Shown: piece by piece, positions 59,595 through 64,000 of the stretch
How the letters are laid out: every line of letters begins with the position of its first letter
Position numbering within the stretch: position 1 is the stretch's first letter
Assembly: GCA_022496185.1 (NCBI GenBank)
Contig: WTXG01000014.1
Location: 372,001 to 436,000 of the forward strand
Length of the DNA: 64,000 bases
Direction: 5' to 3'
Source: Multifurca ochricompacta
Taxonomy: Eukaryota > Basidiomycota > Agaricomycetes > Russulales > Russulaceae
The notes under the pieces: generated by a model
The model's input: the letters and a program-made list of their open reading frames with translations, nothing else
Database searches by the model: none
Told to the model about the DNA's origin: nothing
Program-made: the position numbers and the translations under genes

Positions 59595-59944
59595 TATTTG
59601 CACCAGAGTCAGCATGTGAGACAGCGTGGAAGACTACACACCCACTAGGCAGTGAATTAACAGGTAATTCCAAACATCTCAACCTCTGTCTAATAAAGTA
59701 TTTGCTTGGCTCTGAGTTGACTGGGGGTGGATGGCGTTGCAGAGTGACTAGGTCACTTGTGGCCAGCTGGGTCAAGGGTGTGGTGGCTGATGAAAGGACA
59801 AAGACACACTTAAAGAAGGTTTCACGGCATTCATGCTACCAAAGCATAAGCAAAATGCCAATATGCGATAAATACAGTACACACATCCCTGCATAATCGA
59901 ACTCTGGCTACAAATGAGATGAACATCCGCTTTGTCGGGGTGTT

Positions 59945-60602
59945 GCAAACCTGCTTGAGTCGTAGGTATAAGGATTGGGCTAGAGAGCAAGTGTCACAGC
60001 TAGGTGCAGCACTGTGTCTATGTTCTGGGTTTCAAGGTCGAGTTATCAAGACTTCAAGTTCTCCTAAGTCAAGTCGAGGTATGCCGGTCAAGGGCATGCA
60101 CGCGAGACAAAGTCGAGCAGCGACGCTAAGTCCTGCCACAAGTATTCTGGGGTCGAAGTCCTTCTAAGGCGCAAACTTAGAAGGTTCAAATGGGAGTTTC
60201 TTAGTTCAGTGAAGTGAGTCCTAAACACCTGTATTGAATACAGAAGAACAGACTTAACGTCTTGTCCTTTCTACTAGGGTCTTTATATACATGTATGCTG
60301 GTAGGGAGACTATTCTGGTAGTTACTGGAGCTTTCACTAGACAGTCTAATGGTTGTACAGTAGAATGTCCCAGAATGATATAGATGGTGGAGGGGTTATG
60401 CCCTCTACTACTGATCAGTAAGCAGATGAGTAAGATCCTCAGTAAGCAATCAGTCAGCAGTATAAATGATAGGTCATAAGTCCTTTATCAGCACATCATG
60501 TGGTAAGAGTAGCATGTGGAAAGTAAAGAAGGAAGAAAAGGAAAAAGAAGAAAAGCGAGTCACATGTCCTTGACCCTTGTACCAGCCTAGGGAACCGTCA
60601 CA
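59945..60602 (-). repeat. LTR-like remnant beginning TGTGACGG (leftward)
   Basis: Read leftward, a polypurine tract (ACAAAGGGAGTAA) at about 60603-60615 directly precedes TGTGACGGTTCC at 60602, the layout of a gypsy-type PPT and 3' LTR. A frame reading DQLSEVRQGPTKGVM runs through the PPT and stops in the LTR, as the last codons of a polyprotein would. The far end near 59945 is a guess. A stretch inside (about 60115-60310) is homologous, in inverse orientation, to about 60995-61180. Confidence 0.45.
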
Positions 60603-60760
60603 TTACTCCCTTTGTAGGTCCCTGTCTGACCTCAGACAGTTGGTCAGTCACCCCGAGGTTGATCAACATCGAGTGGTGGTAGATGGCGTGTGCGGTGGCA
60701 ATGAGGGAGATGTCGACTTCCTGGTCCACCAGCCTGTAGGACTGCATGTAACATGTATTT
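60603..60760 (-). pseudogene. Possible 3' end of a retroelement polyprotein
   Basis: Leftward frame YRLVDQEVDISLIATAHAIY ... INLGVTDQLSEVRQGPTKGV ending at the LTR-like start. It has no catalytic domain, and upstream sequence is disrupted. The call rests on position next to the PPT. Confidence 0.35.
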
Positions 60761-60994
60761 TCGACTTTTGCGTTTCGGCGTTCAACCTCGCGTTTCGGCG
60801 TTTTGTCACTTATCACTCCAGGGCTATACATATTAGACTTCTCCTTTTATTTACATCTAGACTAGCATGACTTCTAATGACGTAGCCCCTCCTTATCCAC
60901 CTACATCTCCCACTGGTTTGCCCAGACTGCTCACCCCTCCATGATGTAGCTGTGACATAGCTATGACCCAGCCCTATCAGTCGTCATAGGCCTA

Positions 60995-61180
60995 GATAGT
61001 TATGTTAGTTTACTGTCAATATCCCTGTATTTAAGGACCTACCAGTTCACAGAGACAGACCAAGTCTGTTCTCCTGTGCCAATACAGGTGTTCCATATCA
61101 GACAAGAACCTTGATTCCACTTGAGCCCCTAAGCCGCACCTTAGGAGTCTTTGTCCCCAGTATCTAGTGACAAGACTACG
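60995..61180 (-). repeat. Inverted homologue of 60115-60310
   Basis: Read leftward, GATACTGGGGACAAAGACTC, CTAAGGTGCGGCTTAGG, AACACCTGTATTGGCACAGG and AGAACAGACTTGGTCTGT line up with the plus strand at 60139-60260 (for example ATTCTGGGGTCGAAGTCC, CACCTGTATTGAATACAG, AGAACAGACTTAACGTCT). Spacing is preserved, with many substitutions. The two form a large imperfect inverted repeat and probably are diverged LTR pieces. Confidence 0.55.
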
Positions 61181-61422
61181 CGTCTCTGTCCAATTTCGAC
61201 TCGCGCGCGCGTCCGCTGCGACCTCCAGAGCTTGAACGACTTGGTGATCCCCTTTGTTACGAATCCCATCCCTTCCTACTTTCTTTTTCCTGCCCAACGA
61301 TGACCCCTCTCTGCCGCCTACGCTTCACTACCAGATCACGTCTCCATCGTGGGACCCGTCACGTGCCCTTCGTCCATCCCCGTGACCTGTCTGCTTGTTC
61401 ATGTTTACTTGCTTGTTTCTCT

Positions 61423-61672
61423 GCTTATCGCTTCTCGCTTATCGCTTCTCGCTTATCGCTTCTCGCTTATCGCTTCTCGCTTATCGCTTCTCGCTTATCG
61501 CTTCTCGCTTATCGCTTCTCGCTTATCGCTTCTCGCTTATCGCTTCTCGCTTATCGCTTCTCGCTTATCGCTTCTCGCTTATCGCTTCTCGCTTATCGCT
61601 TCTCGCTTATCGCTTCTCGCTTATCGCTTCTCGCTTATCGCTTCTCGCTTATCGCTTATCGCTTATCGCTTA
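61423..61672 (+). repeat. 14-bp tandem array (TTATCGCTTCTCGC)n
   Basis: About 17 near-perfect tandem copies of TTATCGCTTCTCGC, ending in three shorter TTATCGC units. Because 14 is not a multiple of 3 and the unit has no stop, all three rightward frames stay open and all read the same 14-residue repeat (SLLAYRFSLIASRL). It lies within the leftward LTR, in the part that follows the TATA-like sequence. Confidence 0.95.
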
Positions 61673-62077
61673 TCGTTTATCTCCTTATCATACGATCGGA
61701 CATTTACTTAATCCCCTATCAGTAGAAGCCAGGCTTTATGCCCTCCGCTTCCAGATATTTGGGCCCACTTGACTCCGTATCCTTATCGCGTAGACGCCCA
61801 CTGCTTTATGTATATAAGTCCGTCATAGCTACCTAGTAGACCTTAGACTCGACTTATTGAATACATCGGTGCTTGTCTTCCGGACTTCCCCTTGAAAGCT
61901 CTGACTCGACCGTCTCAAGTACTTCTGGTACTTTCCACTCAACATCGTCTTAGAGTACAGCCTCTTTGACTTTGACTCTTCCCGCATAACTCCAAGAGAC
62001 CCCATTGGTCTCTTATCTGATATACGAACGAACGCTGTCACACAAGTCGTGTGGAACGTCCCGCACCGGACGTAACA
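61673..62077 (-). mobile_element. Ty3/gypsy-type LTR, leftward copy (TGTTACG start at 62077)
   Basis: Leftward sequence from 62077 starts TGTTACGTCCGGTGCGGGAC and continues with ACTTGTGTGACAGC, GGAGTTATGCGGGAAGAGTC, a TTATATACAT TATA-like element, GTGGGCGTCTACGCG and GGAGGGCATAAAGCCTGGCT. The same series in the same order occurs rightward from 63590. The LTR continues left into the 14-bp array; its true 3' end was not found. Identity between copies is high but clearly imperfect. Confidence 0.8.
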
Positions 62078-62100
62078 CCCTTGAAGCATTGATACTTGAT

Positions 62101-63245
62101 TTAATCTCCTTGATGCGAATTGACTTGCACACAGTTAGCACCTGGCTGTGACACTGCACGTAATTCAGGGTGTGGGGCAAAGCGGGCAGCTTGAGTGGGA
62201 GGAATGGCGCGTGAAGGGGCAAAGGCATAGGTGAGGTGGGGGAAGAGTCGATAGTAGAGGTCATTCCTTGACATGGCATGCCTGGCAGAGTGGATGTCCT
62301 GTTGGGCTTGGTCTGCGCGTCGTCGCCAGTGAGCAAGGTTACGTCGAGCTTCATCCAGATGGTAAGTTGCATAGCGGAAGCGAGTGACCTCAGCCCAGGC
62401 TCCAGGATCATGCAGGTTGTCCAGCGCCACATTAATGAGCGGGGTATAGGTCTGGTTGTCGTCAAAGAGTTGCTGTTGATGGAGGGATAGGAGGGGGTTG
62501 GGCCATGTGCAAAGCGGTAGTAGGTAGTGGCGTAAAGTGGGGCATCAGTTATGGGATGACGCACTCCCATAGTGAAGTAGACATGAGGGTTAGCACAGTG
62601 GTAATCAAAGGCAACCCACCTAGCGACAGCGAAGTGGCCAGTATTGTCTGCTATCTGGTGTGGGATAAAGGAGGGGGAGTGCACATGATTGCGGCGGAAA
62701 GGGGGGCCTGGTGAGTCAAAGTCGGAACTTAATTCATGGATCTCGTGTTGTGTTTGCATGATAAACTCCTTGCCAGGTAGCTGGGAGAAGTCAGGGGTCA
62801 TCGGGCGGTAGACCAGAGTAGGATCATCAGCTGGAGGAGCAGAGGTTTGTAGCCTAGCACGAGCTTCCTCCAGTAGAAGTAGCACCCTGTTGTGTATGTC
62901 CTCTTCTAGTGACTGATTTGTAGCTGTAAGAGTTATGGCCTGGGTGAGGTTGGTGGTGGGATTGTCAGACATTGTAAACGGGGTTTGAGGACGTGGTGGA
63001 GAGGGAATGGGTGTTGTGGTTGGTGTAGGTGGAAGAGTGGGGGCATCCTGTGGTCGTCTCAGTGCTGCTTTGGTGGCAGCATCCAGGGCAACAGATCGGG
63101 TGGCCTCAAAGACAACAGGATCATTGATAGGGGATGGGGCTCGTCCAGTGAGGGGGTGGCGAAAGCGAGATGTGGACATTCTTGGGGTGAATCTGTAGAA
63201 TTTTCGTTCTTGTGTAAGGCGAGCTGGACGTTTTATACAAGCCAT
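62101..63245 (-). CDS. Retroelement extra ORF located between chromodomain and LTR
   Basis: A leftward ORF from ATG at 63245 (MACIKRPARLTQERKFYRFT, MSTSRFRHPLTGRAPSPIND) ends 24 nt before the LTR start at 62077, so it occupies the last ORF position of the element, where env or extra ORFs sit. It is Pro/Thr-rich early (PTLPPTPTTTPIPSPPRPQ), then a helical LEEDIHNRVLLLLEEARAR, WVAFDYHCANPHVYFTMGVR and, in another frame, NVALDNLHDPGAWAEVTRFR, ATYHLDEARRNLAHWRRRAD and LRAVSQPGANCVQVNSHQGD. The two frames join only with a 1-nt change near 62465-62520, so this copy is broken or carries an indel. No signal peptide, TM segment, protease, RT or integrase is seen. The function is unknown. Confidence 0.55.
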
Positions 63246-63317
63246 TTGTCAGAAGAGAGATAAGAAAAAAAAAGGGTGGGGATGAAAGAGAAAGTTTGGG
63301 GTAGAATTACCCTCCCT

Positions 63318-63588
63318 TTAAGGGCGGTGGCGACCCTGACACCTAGGTAAGGAGTTATAGTATTGTTTGATAAGCTCAGGGGCATGGCAGTCGTCGTTGT
63401 TTACCCAGGAGTTGTCACTCGTGGGATATCCTTTCCAGCTGACAAGGAATTGCAGGTTCTGAGAGCACCCATGGAGTCGATGATCTAAGATGGCTTCCAC
63501 TTTGTATTCTTCTTCATTGTTGACAATGTCAGGTGGAGGTCTTAAGAAGTTTGGGCCATGTGCATCTGTTTCTTTGTAAGGGGACAGA
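63318..63588 (-). pseudogene. Truncated Ty3/gypsy integrase C-terminus with chromodomain
   Basis: Leftward frame: LSPYKETDAHGPNFLRPPPD, then EEEYKVEAILDHRLHG, QFLVSWKGYPTSDNSWVNND and CHAPELIKQYYNS. The E-Y-x-V-E-x-I-L-D-H-R ... L-V-x-W-K-G-Y ... S-W sequence is a chromodomain as found at the end of chromoviral integrases, where it guides integration. Everything upstream (rest of integrase, RT, protease, gag) is missing because an oppositely oriented LTR starts at 63590. A purine-rich AAAGGGAGGGTAATTC follows the stop (about 63305-63325), a likely old PPT. Confidence 0.85.
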
Positions 63589-63589
63589 A

Positions 63590-64000
63590 TGTTACGTCTG
63601 GTGCAGGACGTTCCACACGACTTGTGTGACAGCATTCGTTCGTGATCAGATAAGAGATCAATAAGATCCCTTGGAGTTATGTGGGAGGAGTCAAAGTCAA
63701 AGAGGCTGCACTCTAAGACAATGTTGAACGGAAAGTACCAGAAGTACTGAGACAATCGAGATAAGGCCTTCAAAGGAGCGTCCAGAAGACAAGCACCGAT
63801 GTATTCAATAAGTCGAGTCTGAGGTCTACAGAGTAGCTACAGTGGACTTATATACGTAATCCAGTGGGCGTCTATGAGATAAGATATCGGAGTCAAGTGG
63901 GCCCGAATATACAGAAGCGGAGGGCATAAAGCCTGGCTTCTGATAGGGTATTAAGTAAGTGTCCGGTCGTAACGATAACAAGATAAGAGATAGAGAGATA
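63590..64000 (+). mobile_element. Ty3/gypsy-type LTR, rightward copy, runs off the window
   Basis: Starts TGTTACGTCTGGTGCAGGAC directly after AAGGGGACAGAA, and continues with the same blocks as the leftward LTR (ACTTGTGTGACAGCATTCG, GGAGTTATGTGGGAGGAG, TTATATACGTAATCCAGTGG, GGAGGGCATAAAGCCTGGCT). It interrupts the integrase/chromodomain frame. Near its end it has GATAAGAGATAGAGAGATA where the other copy has the 14-bp array. Confidence 0.8.

Noticed and set aside
61423..61672. CRISPR-like array
   Set aside because: The units are contiguous 14-mers without unique spacers, and this is a eukaryotic genome.
61300..61772. Three overlapping rightward ORFs of 120-141 residues with 14-residue repeats
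   Set aside because: They exist only because the 14-bp tandem unit lacks stops in all three frames. Identical peptide repeats in three frames show an array, not a protein.

Overview
This window is nuclear DNA of a filamentous basidiomycete, most likely an Agaricomycete. The evidence is compact genes cut by many short introns (about 45-70 nt) with GT...AG ends, a fungal set of housekeeping genes, protein families typical of Agaricomycetes (a WW-like/multi-TM family, an HVSxGSW-ending family, DUF1769, DUF7729), and Ty3/gypsy chromoviral remnants at the right end. Genus cannot be fixed by eye. Exon structures were rebuilt by joining reading frames at splice sites; boundaries are good to a few bases, and coordinates span start to stop including introns.

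Layout. 0.7-14 kb: DUF2156 aminoacyl-lipid-synthase-like gene (+), DUF1769 gene (-), DUF7729 membrane/GPI-like gene (-), DEAD-box helicase dhh1 (+), GT32 glycosyltransferase (+), mitoribosomal mL59-like gene (+), an unknown gene (-). 15.5-25.5 kb: an Agaricomycete-specific unknown gene (-), fyv10/gid9 E3-ligase subunit (-), paxillin-like LIM protein (+), XPG/Rad2-type nuclease (-). 25.8-34.2 kb: coatomer alpha (+), an unknown coiled-coil gene (+), afi1 DENN-type polarity gene (+). 35.8-43.6 kb: two paralogous WW/multi-TM genes (-) flanking two small Ser/Thr-rich genes (+). 45.3-51.4 kb: NDUFAF2-like complex I assembly factor (-), alpha/beta-hydrolase (+), proteasome rpn3 (-), tRNA-Cys(GCA) (+), OST subunit swp1/ribophorin II (+). 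51.6-56.6 kb: tandem pair of secreted GH47 alpha-mannosidases (-). 57.2-59.1 kb: an unknown CxxC-rich gene (-). 59.2-64.0 kb: a TA-flanked MITE-like element and nested, mutually inverted LTR-retrotransposon pieces with a chromodomain end, an extra ORF in the env position, and a 14-bp tandem array inside an LTR.

The host genes are mostly unrelated housekeeping genes. The local themes are the secretory/glycosylation set (COPI alpha, OST Swp1, GT32, GH47 pair) and the vesicle/polarity set (Afi1, LIM protein), which look like ordinary proximity rather than a pathway cluster.

The most striking sequence-level signal is that several otherwise intact, highly conserved genes (dhh1, fyv10, the XPG nuclease, swp1, the esterase) each carry one apparent 1-nt frameshift at or next to a short homopolymer. 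Residual consensus error in the assembly is the simplest explanation. The most biologically interesting candidates are the retroelement with an extra 3' ORF and repeat-bearing LTR, the diverged GH47 pair, the WW/multi-TM locus, and several candidate GC-AG introns.
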